Assembly: GCF_022179285.1 (NCBI RefSeq)
Contig: NZ_BPQO01000018.1
Location: 62,001-126,000, forward strand
Source of the DNA: Methylobacterium hispanicum
GTDB taxonomy: Bacteria > Pseudomonadota > Alphaproteobacteria > Rhizobiales > Beijerinckiaceae
Length of the DNA: 64,000 bases
Reading direction: 5' to 3'
In this document: positions 5,925 through 15,109 of the stretch, piece after piece
Layout of the letters: every line of letters begins with the position of its first letter
Position numbering within the stretch: the first letter of the stretch is position 1
Made by a program: the position numbers and the translations under genes
Notes under the pieces: generated by a model
The model's input: the letters and a program-made list of their open reading frames with translations, nothing else
What the model was told of the DNA's origin: nothing
Database searches by the model: none

Positions 5925-7547
5925 TCAGCCGCGCAGGCCCGGCGCTTCCTGGCCGGTGCGGGCGACGTACTCGGTGTAGCCGCCGCCGTAATGGTGCACC
6001 CCGTCCGGGGTCAGCTCCAGCACGCGGTTCGAGAGCGCGGCCAGGAAGTGCCGGTCGTGGGAGACGAACAGCATCGTGCCCTCGTAGCGCGCGAGCGCGG
6101 CGATCAGCATCTCCTTGGTGGCCATGTCGAGGTGGTTGGTCGGCTCGTCGAGCACCAGGAAGTTCGGCGGGTCGTAGAGCATCCGGGCCATCACGAGGCG
6201 AGCCTTCTCGCCGCCCGACAGCACCCGGCAGCGCTTCTCCACGTCGTCGCCCGAGAAGCCGAAGCAGCCCGCGAGGTTGCGCAGCGACCCTTGCCCGGCC
6301 TGCGGGAAGGTCTCTTCCAGCATCTCGAAGATGGTCTGATCGCCGTCGAGGATGTCCATCGCGTGCTGGGCGAAGTAGCCGAGCTTCACGCTCGATCCGA
6401 GCGCCACGCTGCCGGTGTCGGGCTCGGTCGTGCCGGTGACGAGCTTGAGGAGCGTCGATTTGCCGGCGCCGTTGATGCCCATCACGCACCAGCGCTCGCG
6501 GCGGCGCACCGCGAAGTCCAGACCCTCGTAGATGGTGCGGCTGCCGTAGCGCTTGTGCACGCCCTTCAGGGTCGCGACCTCCTCGCCGGAGCGGGGCGCG
6601 GGCTGGAACTCGAAGGCGACGGACTGGCGCCGCTTCGGCGGCTCGACGCGCTCGATCTTGTCGAGCTTCTTCACCCGGCTCTGCACCTGGGCGGCGTGGG
6701 AGGCGCGGGCCTTGAAGCGCTCGATGAAGGCGATCTCCTTGGCGAGCATCGCCTGCTGGCGCTCGAACTGGGCCTGCTGCTGCTGCTCGGCGAGTTGGCG
6801 CTGCTGCTCGTAGAAGGCGAAATCGCCCGAATAGGTGGTCAGCGTGCCGCCGTCGATCTCGATGACCTTCGAGACGATGCGGTTCATGAACTCGCGGTCG
6901 TGCGAGGTCATCATCAGGGCGCCCTCGAAGCCCTTGAGGAAGCTCTCGAGCCAGATCAGGCTCTCGATGTCGAGATGGTTGGAGGGCTCGTCGAGCAGCA
7001 TCACGTCGGGCCGCATCAGCAGGATGCGGGCGAGCGCGACCCGCATCTTCCACCCGCCCGAGAGCTTGCCGACGTCGCCCTCCATCATCTCCTGGCTGAA
7101 GCCGAGCCCGGCCAGCACCTCCTGGGCGCGGCCCTCGAGGGCGTAGCCGTCGAGTTCCTCGAAGCGGGCCTGGACCTCGCCGTAGCGCTCGACCAGCGCC
7201 TCCATCTCGTCCATCCGGTCGGGGTCGGCCAGCGCCGTCTCGAGCGCCTGCAGCTCCGTCGCGACCGCGCTCACGGGGCCGGCGCCCTCCATCACCGCCG
7301 CGACGGTGGAGCAACCGGACATCTCGCCGACATCCTGGCTGAAATACCCGATGGTGATGCCGCGGTCGGCCGCGACCTGGCCCTCGTCGGGCTGCTCCTC
7401 GCCGGTCATCATCCGGAACAGGGTGGTCTTGCCGGCCCCGTTCGGCCCGACGAGCCCGGCCTTCTCGCCGCGCTGCAGGGCGGCCGAGGCCTCGACGAAG
7501 ACGAGCTGCCGGCCGTTCTGCTTGGTGATCTTGTCGAGGCGTATCAT
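5925..7547 (-). CDS. ABC-F family ATPase (YbiT/EttA-like)
   Basis: A 540-residue soluble protein with two ABC ATPase domains and no membrane domain, the ABC-F layout. Members bind the ribosome E site and act in translation or antibiotic protection. Walker A motifs are GPNGAGKTT (about 34) and GINGAGKST. Signatures are LSGGWKMRVAL and LSGGEKARLVMAR. Walker B motifs are VMLLDEPSNHLD and FLVLDEPTNHLD. The linker between the domains is Gln-rich and helical (EQQRQLAEQQQQAQ), the P-site tRNA interaction motif. Length fits YbiT-type members. It stands alone, with no operon partner. The exact subfamily is uncertain. Confidence 0.9.
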   Translation of the reverse strand: MIRLDKITKQNGRQLVFVEASAALQRGEKAGLVGPNGAGKTTLFRMMTGEEQPDEGQVAADRGITIGYFSQDVGEMSGCSTVAAVMEGAGPVSAVATELQALETALADPDRMDEMEALVERYGEVQARFEELDGYALEGRAQEVLAGLGFSQEMMEGDVGKLSGGWKMRVALARILLMRPDVMLLDEPSNHLDIESLIWLESFLKGFEGALMMTSHDREFMNRIVSKVIEIDGGTLTTYSGDFAFYEQQRQLAEQQQQAQFERQQAMLAKEIAFIERFKARASHAAQVQSRVKKLDKIERVEPPKRRQSVAFEFQPAPRSGEEVATLKGVHKRYGSRTIYEGLDFAVRRRERWCVMGINGAGKSTLLKLVTGTTEPDTGSVALGSSVKLGYFAQHAMDILDGDQTIFEMLEETFPQAGQGSLRNLAGCFGFSGDDVEKRCRVLSGGEKARLVMARMLYDPPNFLVLDEPTNHLDMATKEMLIAALARYEGTMLFVSHDRHFLAALSNRVLELTPDGVHHYGGGYTEYVARTGQEAPGLRG

Positions 7548-7865
7548 CGGGTCGCGGGTGCTGAGGAGGGTCGCCGCCGGCCTTACGGCATGGGACGGGC
7601 GAGCGGAAGGCGCGGCCGCGGAGCCGGCTCGAATGCCGCCTGCGCGGCGCTCGGTTCGAGATTCGTTCAGTTCAGGATGCGAAGCGCCGCAGAGGGTGGG
7701 AAGCGGCGCCTACCTAGCTGCCCGAGAGCGAACATTCCGTTTCCGACCCATGACGGCCATCCAGACCGCAGCATGCGCTTCCCCTAGGCGGTCACGTGTC
7801 GGCCACCCTGGAACTTCGGCATAGCGTGGGCTGCCCCAGTTACTTGTACTTCGAGAGAGTGAAAC
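7548..7865. other. Intergenic, no feature recognised
   Basis: About 318 bp between the ABC-F start and the end of the small secreted-protein gene. The sequence changes here from the GC-rich host style to a more AT-rich style. It must hold the ABC-F promoter, but I could not place boxes with confidence. Confidence 0.5.
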
Positions 7866-8234
7866 CTAGAAGTCCGAAGGACAAGACAGGCGCCAATCGC
7901 TCCCGTCTCTTCTGCGAGCAGCAACAATCGTGACGCTCGACCCCTTAGGCTTTCTGACGAACATACATCTCCGAACTTTTAGAGATGTTATTCCGAGTTT
8001 GCGCGCCTCCTTGCCTTCAACATCCATTTTCGTAGAGCAATCATCGTTAAATGACAATCCTGTTATGATCACGCTAATTTCCCGGAACTCGTACATATTT
8101 GTTGAAGTAGGCGCGATTGAATATTTGCATGCATTAAAATCGTCGGGTGACCATGGCATGCATTGAACTTGTTTGCACTCTGCGTTGGCAGTTTCAGCAA
8201 GAGATATAAGAATGGCTGCCAATTTTAAGCGCAT
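7866..8234 (-). CDS. Small Cys-rich secreted protein, unknown
   Basis: A 122-residue protein. The chosen ATG (8234) starts a short signal peptide (MRLKLAAILISLAETANA, probable cut before Glu19), preceded by a GAGG-like ribosome site. A longer in-frame extension exists but looks like noise. The mature part has six Cys (20, 25, 36, 66, 90, 118), enough for three disulfides, and ends WRLSCPSDF. Codons use far more A and T at third positions than neighbouring genes, which suggests horizontal acquisition. I recognise no family; a periplasmic or secreted disulfide-bonded domain is all the sequence supports. The neighbour is a broken DJ-1 gene whose 5' end stops at this AT-rich patch. Confidence 0.55.
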   Translation of the reverse strand: MRLKLAAILISLAETANAECKQVQCMPWSPDDFNACKYSIAPTSTNMYEFREISVIITGLSFNDDCSTKMDVEGKEARKLGITSLKVRRCMFVRKPKGSSVTIVAARRRDGSDWRLSCPSDF

Positions 8235-8385
8235 TAGATCGGATCCTCGTTGTGCCCGCCTGCAAAGTGATAAAACCCTAGCACGTGAGACATGCAGTGG
8301 GTCAGCAGGGGCGCAAGAGCGATGTCGGCTTGAATGGATAAGCGCTCTTAAGCGGATGGTTGCAAACCCATCAATCGAAAAGGGT

Positions 8386-8926
8386 ATCAGACCGACCTGA
8401 CCCGGCGCTTCGAGACCGACGGCGAAGCCAACGACGCCCTGTCGAACACGGTCCAGCTTGACGGCGTCGCCCACGCGGGGTCGACGCCGTTTTCTATCCC
8501 GGCGGGCACGGTCCCTTATGGCATCTGGCCGAAGACCCCGCCTCGATCCGGCTGATCGAGAGGGCGCTCCGGGCCGGCAAGCCGGTTGCCCGCGTCTGCC
8601 ACGCCCCCGGCGTGCTGCGTCAGGCCAAGGCACCGGACGGCACGCCACTCGTCGCGTACAAGGCCGTCACCGGCTTCACGAACACCGAGGCGGCGGCTTT
8701 GGGCCTGACCGCCATCGTCCCCTTCCTCGTCGAGGACGAGATCAGGCGGAGTGGCGGCGTCTACCCCAGGGCCGCCGACCGGCAGTCCGACGTGGTCGGG
8801 GACGGGCTGCCGATCACCGGCCTGAACCGCCGCGCCCGCGAGGCCGAGGACTGCCTCAAGCCGCGGACGTATGCGGCGAGACCGCGGCGAGGGAGGGGGC
8901 ATGCCGGAGGTCGGGCGGTGTCTTGA
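8386..8926 (+). pseudogene. Remnant of a DJ-1/PfpI (HchA-like) gene
   Basis: Two overlapping frames encode pieces of one DJ-1/PfpI-family protein. The first (about 8386-8480) reads LSNTVQLDGVAHAG. After a one-base frameshift near 8480 the second reads VDAVFYPGGHGPLWHLAEDP, then RVCHAPGVL with the nucleophile-elbow Cys, then AVTGFTNTEAAALGL. The protein start is missing: family members have about 60 more residues upstream, where this locus has unrelated AT-rich sequence. The C-terminus also degrades (ITGLNRRAREAEDC). It is therefore a truncated, frameshifted pseudogene, probably broken by insertion or deletion of the AT-rich patch. Family members act as glyoxalases, chaperones or amidotransferase-like hydrolases. 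Confidence 0.82.
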
Positions 8927-9455
8927 AGTCCCGGGCGGCGCCGCGGGAGGCCTGGACGCCGCGCGGAAAACCGCTGCGGTCCCGGTAGGATCTCTTCCGC
9001 CCCACATTGCGGCTGTGCCGCGCCGTGCTGGCTTGGGCATCGATCAGGTCGATCGCCGTGATGCCGAGGAGGAGCGCCAGGGCGATGACGGCATTCTCCC
9101 GCTTCGGATTGTCCGATCGAAGCGCCGTCATCACCGTCGCGATATCGAGGCCGTCACCGGCGACCCGGCTCCAGAGGCCGAGATTCTTGTCGACCGACAG
9201 CGAGAGGATGCCGCTGCCGATCTCCCGCGCACCATAGACGCGCACCAGGGCTTCCTTGCCCTCCATCCCGAGCGCCCGGGTGATGCGTCGGGGCGCCAGC
9301 AGTTCGGTCAGCCCGAGGCCGAGGCTGAACCAGCCGAGCCCCTTGGCGAGCCTGTCCGGTACGCCGCGCGAACTCGGCCCGGAACGGAGCACCTTCGGAT
9401 CGCCCTCGGAGCGCGTGATGTTCGAGAGGCTCGCGATGCTTGAGATGTTCGTCAT
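8856..9455 (-). CDS. Conserved membrane-associated protein next to zinc ADH
   Basis: A 199-residue protein starting at ATG 9455 (MTNISSIASLSNITRSEGDP), just after the ADH stop with an 17-bp gap, so probably co-transcribed. Residues about 35-60 (LAKGLGWFSLGLGLTELLAP) and 110-130 (AVIALALLLGITAIDLIDAQ) look like membrane helices, with a conserved block YGAREIGSGI between. The tail (SGFPRGVQASRGAARDFKTPPDLR) recurs, from memory, in proteins that accompany such dehydrogenases and are often annotated cyclase/dehydrase. Function unknown. The last residues overlap the end of the DJ-1 pseudogene on the other strand. Confidence 0.72.
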   Translation of the reverse strand: MTNISSIASLSNITRSEGDPKVLRSGPSSRGVPDRLAKGLGWFSLGLGLTELLAPRRITRALGMEGKEALVRVYGAREIGSGILSLSVDKNLGLWSRVAGDGLDIATVMTALRSDNPKRENAVIALALLLGITAIDLIDAQASTARHSRNVGRKRSYRDRSGFPRGVQASRGAARDFKTPPDLRHAPSLAAVSPHTSAA

Positions 9456-9472
9456 GATCTCCCTCTCGCGTG

Positions 9473-10648
9473 TCAGGGTTTGAGAACGACCTTGATGCAG
9501 CTGTCCTGCTTGTCCCGGAACGTCCGGTACATCTCGGGTCCCTTGTCGAGCGGGACCTCGTGCGTGATGACGAAGGAGGGATCGATCTGGTCCTCCTCGA
9601 TCCGGCGCAGCAGGTCGGCGGTCCAGCGCTGGACGTGGGTCTGGCCCATGCGGAAGGTCAGGCCCTTGTTCATCGCCGCGCCCATCGGGATCTTGTCGGC
9701 CAGGCCGCCGTAGACGCCCGGGATCGAGATCAGGCCGCCCGGCCGACAGACGTAGATCATCTCGCGCAGCACGTGCGGCCGGTCGCTCTCGGCGAGCAGG
9801 ATCTGCTTGGCCCGGTCGTAGACCGTGTCCGGCATGGCGGGCGTGACATGGCTCTCCATGCCGATGCAGTCGATGCACTTCTCGGGACCCTCGCCCCCGG
9901 TCAGCTCGTTCAGCCGTTCGACGACGTTCTCCTCCTCGAAGTTGATGGTGATGGCGCCCCCGGCCTCGGCCATTTCCAGCCGCTCCGGGAGGTGGTCGAT
10001 GGCGACGACCTGCTCGGCGCCGAGGAGGACCGCGGAGCGGATCGTCATCTGGCCGACGGGCCCGCAACCCCAGATCGCCACGGTATCGGTGGGCTGGATG
10101 TCCGCCTGGACCGCCGCCTGCCAGCCGGTCGGGAAGATGTCGGAGAGGAAGAGCAGCTTCTCGTCGGGGATGCCCTCGGGCACCTTCTGGACCGTCGCGT
10201 CGGCGAAGGGCACGCGCAGGTACTCGGCCTGGCCGCCCGGATAGCCGCCGGTGAGGTGCGAGTAGCCGAACAGGCCCGCCGTGGTGTGGCCGAAGACCTT
10301 GTCGGCGAGGTGCTTCTTCCGATTGCTCCGCTGACACACGGAGAAGTAGCCGCGCTTGCACTGGTCGCACTCGCCGCAGACGATGGTGAAGGGTACCACG
10401 ACCCGGTCGCCCTTCTTCACCGTGCCGTTGAGCCCGCGCCCGGTCTCGACGACCTCGCCCATGGTCTCGTGGCCCAGGACGTCGCCGGGGAGCATGGCGG
10501 GGATGAAGTTGTGAAACAGGTGGAGGTCGGAGCCGCAGATCGCGCAGCTCGTGACCTTGACGATGACGTCGCGCCCGTCCTCGATCTCCGGATCGCTGAC
10601 GGTGTCGCAGCGGATGTCTTCCTTCCCGTGCCAAACCAGGGCTCGCAT
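9473..10648 (-). CDS. Zinc-dependent alcohol/formaldehyde dehydrogenase-like
   Basis: A 391-residue medium-chain dehydrogenase/reductase. The catalytic zinc site is seen in CAICGSDLHLFH and GHE (MLPGDVLGHETMGEV). The structural zinc loop has four Cys in CGECDQCKRGYFSVC. The Rossmann nucleotide site is GCGPVGQM, followed by AVLLGAEQVVAID, whose Asp suggests NAD. Length and the insert KCIDCIGMESH fit the glutathione-independent formaldehyde dehydrogenase-like subgroup. Likely reaction: oxidation of an alcohol or aldehyde; the true substrate cannot be read from sequence. In a methylotroph a role with aldehydes is plausible but unproven. First gene of a two-gene unit with 8856-9455. Confidence 0.9.
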   Translation of the reverse strand: MRALVWHGKEDIRCDTVSDPEIEDGRDVIVKVTSCAICGSDLHLFHNFIPAMLPGDVLGHETMGEVVETGRGLNGTVKKGDRVVVPFTIVCGECDQCKRGYFSVCQRSNRKKHLADKVFGHTTAGLFGYSHLTGGYPGGQAEYLRVPFADATVQKVPEGIPDEKLLFLSDIFPTGWQAAVQADIQPTDTVAIWGCGPVGQMTIRSAVLLGAEQVVAIDHLPERLEMAEAGGAITINFEEENVVERLNELTGGEGPEKCIDCIGMESHVTPAMPDTVYDRAKQILLAESDRPHVLREMIYVCRPGGLISIPGVYGGLADKIPMGAAMNKGLTFRMGQTHVQRWTADLLRRIEEDQIDPSFVITHEVPLDKGPEMYRTFRDKQDSCIKVVLKP

Positions 10649-10967
10649 AGCCGTCTTCTCCCATCGGCTGAGGTGCGAGGCCGAATCCTGGCGGGACGAC
10701 CGGTCCGGGCCAGGGCGCTCGCGGGGATGGTGGTCGGTACTGCAACGAGGCGAACCGGGGCGACGACCGCCCCGTTCCTGCGGACAATCCCCTAGGAGAC
10801 CTCCGGCGTGAGCGGAGGTCCCGGGTCGAGCGCGGACCGCCCCCGCGGGCGGCGCGAGGCCGCGTCAGACCGGCGAAGGGGCCCTGGTCCGCCGAGGCCG
10901 GGTGGAGGGCCGCCGGCGCTTGCCCGAGCATTCCTCCTCGCCGGACGCGCTCGCCGCGTCGGAAATG
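10649..10967. other. Intergenic, promoter of the ADH unit presumably here
   Basis: About 319 bp between the ADH start and the MocR stop. GC-rich, with no convincing gene on either strand and no clear hairpin or promoter boxes that I could identify. Confidence 0.5.
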
Positions 10968-12359
10968 TCAGACGACCGTCGAGATCGCGCCGGGCGGATG
11001 CGTGAGCAACGTCGCCAGCAGGCTGAGGCCGTAGCGCAGCGTCTCGGCATCCGATGCCGCGCCCAGGGAGACGCGGATGGCGTCCGGAGCGGGTCCGACC
11101 GCGAAGGCGTCGCTCAGGATGACGGACAGCCCGAGCTGCCGGGCATGGGCCCCGAACTCGCCGCGCCGCCACGGCTCGGGAAGCCGGAGCCAGAGGTGGT
11201 GCCCGCAGGGATGCGCGCGGACATCGAGACCACGCAAGGCCTCGCGCGCGACCGATTGCCGGAGGCCGTTCTCCTGGCGGATGGCCGCGACGACCGCATC
11301 GAGCTCGCCCTCGGCGATCCACTGCGAGGCGAGCGCGGCCGCGAGGGGCGAGGCCATCATGTTGACGGCCCGTAGCTCGGCGGAGAGCCGTACCGCCTCG
11401 TTCGTCCCGGGTACCGCGACGTAGGCGATGCGCAGGCCTGGGCTGACGCACTTGGACAGCGTCGCGATGTGCCAGGTGATGTCACCCGCGATGGCCGCGA
11501 TGGGTGCCGGAGCCTCGGGCGGCAATGCGCCGTAGGCGTCGTCCTCGATGATCGCGACGCCGTGCGAGCGCGCGACCTCGGCGATCCGCTCGCGGCGCGA
11601 CCTCGGCAGCGTCGCGGTCGTCGGGTTGTCGAGGGTCGGGACCAGGTAGAGGGCCCGCGGCCGCCCGGCCTTGCAGCATTCGAGGAATGCGTCCGGGTCG
11701 AGGCCCTCCTCGTCGCAGGCGACCGGAACGAGGCGAAGTCCGCGGCGCTCGGCGGCCATACGCAGGCCAGGATAGGTCAAGGCCGGCACGCAGAGCGCGT
11801 CGCCCGGCTTGAGGATGGCTGCGAGCACGGCGGCAAGGACCGCCTGGGCCCCGCCCCCCACGAGGACGCGCTGCACGGGAAGTGGCCCGAGCCGGCCGCC
11901 GAGCCACTGCACCGCCGCGGTCCGGTCCGCGAGGTTCCCGGCGCTGTCCTGGTACTGCATGCGGTCGAGGAAGCCCGGCGAGCCGGCAAGCCTCGACAGA
12001 CCCGCCCCCATACGCTCGGCCAAACGCGCCAGGACCGGCTGCGGTGGCATGTTCATGCTGAAGTCGACGCTTCCCCCCGGGTCCGGCCGGCGCATCTCGG
12101 CGGCCGGTCGCGCGGCGGCGCGAACGAAGCTGCCCCGGCCGGCGGTGGCATCGATCAGGCCCGACCTGCGCGCCACGTTGAAGGCGCGCGTGACCGTGGT
12201 GAGATCGACGTTGAGGTGCTTGGCCAGAGCGCGCTGCGGCGGCAGGCGCACGCCCGGCGGCAAACGGCCGGCACGGATGTCCTCGGCCAGCGCCTTCACG
12301 ATGGCGAGGTATTTCGGGCCTGCGTCGCCGGCTATTGTCGGGTTCCAGGATTCCAACAT
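10968..12359 (-). CDS. MocR/GntR-type regulator with aminotransferase domain
   Basis: A 463-residue transcription factor. The GntR winged helix (about 10-80: YLAIVKALAEDIRAGRLPPG, then LPPQRALAKHLNVDLTTVTRAF) precedes a fold-type I aminotransferase-like domain. The PLP lysine is in ATLSKCVSPGLRIAY. Such proteins sense PLP or amino compounds. The start at 12359 (MLESWNPTIAGDAG) is chosen because AGGGGC precedes it; a 48-codon upstream extension lacks family similarity. It is divergent from the DUF983 gene, and palindromes in the shared upstream region are candidate operators. Target genes are not clear; DUF983 or itself are the nearest. Confidence 0.9.
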   Translation of the reverse strand: MLESWNPTIAGDAGPKYLAIVKALAEDIRAGRLPPGVRLPPQRALAKHLNVDLTTVTRAFNVARRSGLIDATAGRGSFVRAAARPAAEMRRPDPGGSVDFSMNMPPQPVLARLAERMGAGLSRLAGSPGFLDRMQYQDSAGNLADRTAAVQWLGGRLGPLPVQRVLVGGGAQAVLAAVLAAILKPGDALCVPALTYPGLRMAAERRGLRLVPVACDEEGLDPDAFLECCKAGRPRALYLVPTLDNPTTATLPRSRRERIAEVARSHGVAIIEDDAYGALPPEAPAPIAAIAGDITWHIATLSKCVSPGLRIAYVAVPGTNEAVRLSAELRAVNMMASPLAAALASQWIAEGELDAVVAAIRQENGLRQSVAREALRGLDVRAHPCGHHLWLRLPEPWRRGEFGAHARQLGLSVILSDAFAVGPAPDAIRVSLGAASDAETLRYGLSLLATLLTHPPGAISTVV

Positions 12360-12380
12360 TGCCCCTGATCTCGCGTTGGC

Positions 12381-12492
12381 GTATGCATACCCGCACCGGG
12401 CAGGCGAGGCGAAAGGCCGCGTTGCCCTGGAGAGAACTTCGACGAGTCGCGGGACTCCGCCAGGAATGTATGGATATCTAAGCCATACATTC
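12381..12492. promoter_or_regulatory. Palindromes between MocR and DUF983 genes
   Basis: A perfect 10-bp palindrome gtatgcatac (12381-12390) lies 22 bp upstream of the MocR start. A dyad with perfect 10-base arms (gaatgtatgg at 12464-12473, ccatacattc at 12483-12492, 9-base spacer) lies nearer the DUF983 gene. Both share the core gtatg/catac and stand out in a GC-rich context. They are good candidates for MocR binding sites. Inference only. Confidence 0.5.
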
Positions 12493-12551
12493 GGAGCGCG
12501 CAAGGCGCCCCTCCGTGCGGCCGGATGGCGGGCGGTTCAGGAACGTGGACG

Positions 12552-12956
12552 ATGCAAAGGACGACCGATCGATCCCTGATGTCCGTCGGCCTGCGGTGCC
12601 GCTGCCCGCGGTGCGGCGAGGGACGCCTGTTCGATGGGTTCATCACCCTCAAGCCGCGCTGCGAGGCGTGTGGCCTCGATTTCAGCTTCGCCGACCCGGC
12701 CGACGGACCCGCCTTCTTCATCATGATGACGATGGCCTTCCCGGTCACCGCATTCGGTATCTGGCTCGAGCTCGCCTACGACCCGCCGCTCTGGCTCCAT
12801 GCGGTCGTGACGCTGCCGCTGCTGCTTCTGGCCTGCGTGCCGATCATCCGGCCGATGAAGGGGCTCTTCATCGCCAGCCAGTACATCCACAAGGCCGAGG
12901 AGGGGCGCTTCGCGGTCCCGGAAGTGCCTGTTGTCGGTGCCACGACCCGGGACTGA
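12552..12956 (+). CDS. DUF983 membrane protein
   Basis: A 134-residue protein from ATG 12552 (MQRTTDRSLMSVGL); an in-frame ATG at 12525 adds nine residues. It has a CPRCGEG...CEACGLDF pair of CxxC motifs, a probable zinc ribbon, followed by two membrane helices (AFFIMMTMAFPVTAFGIWLE and AVVTLPLLLLACVPIIRPMK). This is the DUF983 layout. Alphaproteobacterial members often lie near respiratory oxidase genes, and here a bd oxidase begins 0.7 kb downstream. Role unknown. Confidence 0.83.
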   Translation: MQRTTDRSLMSVGLRCRCPRCGEGRLFDGFITLKPRCEACGLDFSFADPADGPAFFIMMTMAFPVTAFGIWLELAYDPPLWLHAVVTLPLLLLACVPIIRPMKGLFIASQYIHKAEEGRFAVPEVPVVGATTRD

Positions 12957-13056
12957 TCGCGCCCCCGGCCCGGCGCGGTCGCGGGCGGACGCGCTGGCGG
13001 CATCGCCTGCCCCCGGGCTTGCCGTGACGTCATCCGACCTGACGAGGACCGGGACG

Positions 13057-13676
13057 ATGCTCCCCGCTTCCGACGTGTTCGAGACCTCCCTCCAGGCGCG
13101 GCGCGAGGACGGTTGCTACCGAACGTCCATCGGGCGCGTGCGGAACGTCGGCATGCTTCCGACGGCTGTCCGAAGGCATCCGGACGGCAGCCGTCGGCCC
13201 GTCACGGTCCTCGATGTCATCCGCGGCCGCGCGGCCGACTTCAACGTCACGACCTCGCTATGTCCCGTACCGCGCCGCCGGCGCGCGGGCGGCGCTGCGG
13301 CACCTCGGGGCCAGTCGAGCGGAGCGGGGCGCGCAGCAGCGGAGCGCGGCGGCCTTGATGGCGAGGCTGCGCAAGGCCGGCCTGCCGGTCCTGCCGGGCC
13401 AGAGCCACGTCTTGCCGGTCATGGCCGGCGACGTCCACCTCCGTCGCCGGATCAGCGAGGCGTTGCTGGAGCCTCACGGCATCTCCGTGCAGCCCATCGA
13501 CGACCCGACCGTGCCGCGCGGCGGCGAGCGCCTGAGGATCACCCCGTCGCCGCTGCGAACCGAGACGCACAGGCGGGCACTCGTGGAGGCGCTGGTCGAG
13601 GATCGCTCGCGCCTGGGCCGGGGCGAGGTTTCGCTGGCCGCCCGACCGCGGCCCCATCGAGATGCGCAAGAGGTGA
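13057..13676 (+). pseudogene. hemA: Internally deleted 5-aminolevulinate synthase (hemA) remnant
   Basis: The start (MLPASDVFETSLQARREDGC...) and the block PDGSRRPVTV match the N-terminus of ALA synthase. The next residues (LDVIRGRAADFNVTTSL) match a segment near residue 300, so most of the catalytic core, including the PLP lysine, is deleted. A frameshift near 13265 moves to another frame. That frame reads AALRHLGASRAERGAQQ, then LPVLPGQSHVLPVMAGD and the C-terminal block HGISVQPIDDPTVPRGGERLRITPSP. The downstream frame has no stop before cydA and is in frame with it. The intact family member makes 5-aminolevulinate from glycine and succinyl-CoA. As a haem-synthesis gene next to a haem oxidase it may once have been functionally linked. 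Confidence 0.88.
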
Positions 13677-13681
13677 CCGAC

Positions 13682-15109
13682 ATGCTGGCGAACGTTGACG
13701 CCCTGCTGCTCGCGCGGTGGCAATTCGGTTTCACGGTGGCCTTCCACATCGTGTTCCCAGCCTTCTCCATCGGGTTGGCGAGCTACCTGATGGTTTTGGA
13801 GGGCCTGTGGCTCGCCACCGGCCGACAGGTGTTCATCGATCTGTTCCGGTACTGGATCAAGATCTTCGCCATCGGCTTTGCCATGGGCGTCGTGTCCGGG
13901 CTGGTCATGTCCTACCAGTTCGGCACGAACTGGTCGGTCTACGCCGACAAGACGGGGCCCGTGCTCGGTCCGCTGATGGCCTACGAGGTGCTCTCGGCCT
14001 TCTTCCTGGAGGCCGGCTTCCTGGGGGTCATGCTGTTCGGGATGACGAAGGTCGGGCCGCGCTTGCACTTCCTCGCCACCCTGATGGTAGCCGTCGGGAC
14101 CTTCTTCTCGGCGTTCTGGATCCTGTCCGTGAACTCCTGGATGCAGACGCCGCAGGGTTACGCCACGAACGACGCCGGGCAATTCGTGCCGGCCGACTGG
14201 TGGGCCATCGTTTTCAACCCGTCCTTCCCCTACCGCCTCGTCCACATGGTCCTGGCCGCCTACCTGACGACCGCCCTCGTCGTCGGCGCGGTCGGCGCCT
14301 GGCACCTGCTGCGCGACCGGACGAACGAGGGCGCGCGGACGATGTTCTCGATGGCCATGTGGATGCTTGCCGTCGTCGCGCCCCTCCAGATCCTGGCCGG
14401 CGACGCCCACGGCCTCAACACGTTGGAGCACCAGCCGACCAAGGTCATGGCCATGGAGGGCCATTACCGGAGCCACCCCGACGGCGCGCCGCTCATCCTG
14501 TTCGGCCTGCCCGACCAGGAGGCCGGCACGGTGCGCTACGCCGTCGAGGTGCCGAAGCTCTCCTCCCTGATCCTGAAGCACGGCCTCGACGAGCCGCTGA
14601 AGGGCCTCGACAGCGTGCCGCGGGAGAACTGGCCGCCGGTGCCCGTGGTGTTCTGGTCCTTCCGGGTGATGGTCGGCCTCGGCATGCTGATGCTCCTGCT
14701 GGGCTGCCTCAGCCTGCTCGCCCGCTACAAGGGCAAGCTCTACCAGTGGGCGGCCCTGCACCGCTTCGCCCTCGCCATGGGCCCGGCCGGCTTCGTGGCC
14801 GTCGTGGCCGGGTGGATCACCACCGAGGTCGGGCGCCAGCCCTTCACGGTCTACGGCCTGCTGCGCACGGCGGAATCGGCCTCCCCGCTCCACGCGCCGG
14901 CCGTCGCCGCGTCGCTCACCGCCTTCGTGCTGGTCTACTTCGCCGTGTTCGGGATGGGCACCGTCTACATCCTGCACCTCATGGCGAAGTCGCCGCATCG
15001 TGGCGAACGCGGGATCGAGCCCGGGGCACCGATCCGCACCGCCGGCATCACGCCCGCGCCCTGGTCGACCGCGACCGCACCCTCCACCCGGCCGAGTGAG
15101 GAGCCCACC
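13682..15109 (+). CDS. cydA: Cytochrome bd-type quinol oxidase subunit I (CIO type)
   Basis: A membrane subunit of about 476 residues that oxidises quinol and reduces oxygen. The N-terminus MLANVDALLLARWQFGFTVAFHIVFP carries the haem-ligand His. The blocks SYQFGTNWS, YEVLSAFFLEAGFLGVMLFG and GWITTEVGRQPF are diagnostic. The quinol loop is short, as in cyanide-insensitive oxidases. ATG 13682 is chosen from family length; the hemA remnant is open in frame upstream. No stop codon occurs before the cydB ATG at 15110. The TGA at 15097-15099 is out of frame, so CydA and CydB are in one continuous frame of 811 codons. This may be a true fusion or a one-base shift near the CydA tail (after RTAGITPAP). 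Confidence 0.9.

Noticed and set aside
8458..8988. A 176-codon plus-strand frame in the DJ-1 remnant
   Set aside because: It is a third frame with Arg-rich translation; the DJ-1 similarity lies in the other two frames.
13214..13681. An N-terminal extension of CydA
   Set aside because: The sequence is the tail of ALA synthase in frame by chance; CydA homologues start at the MLANVDALLLARWQFG methionine.
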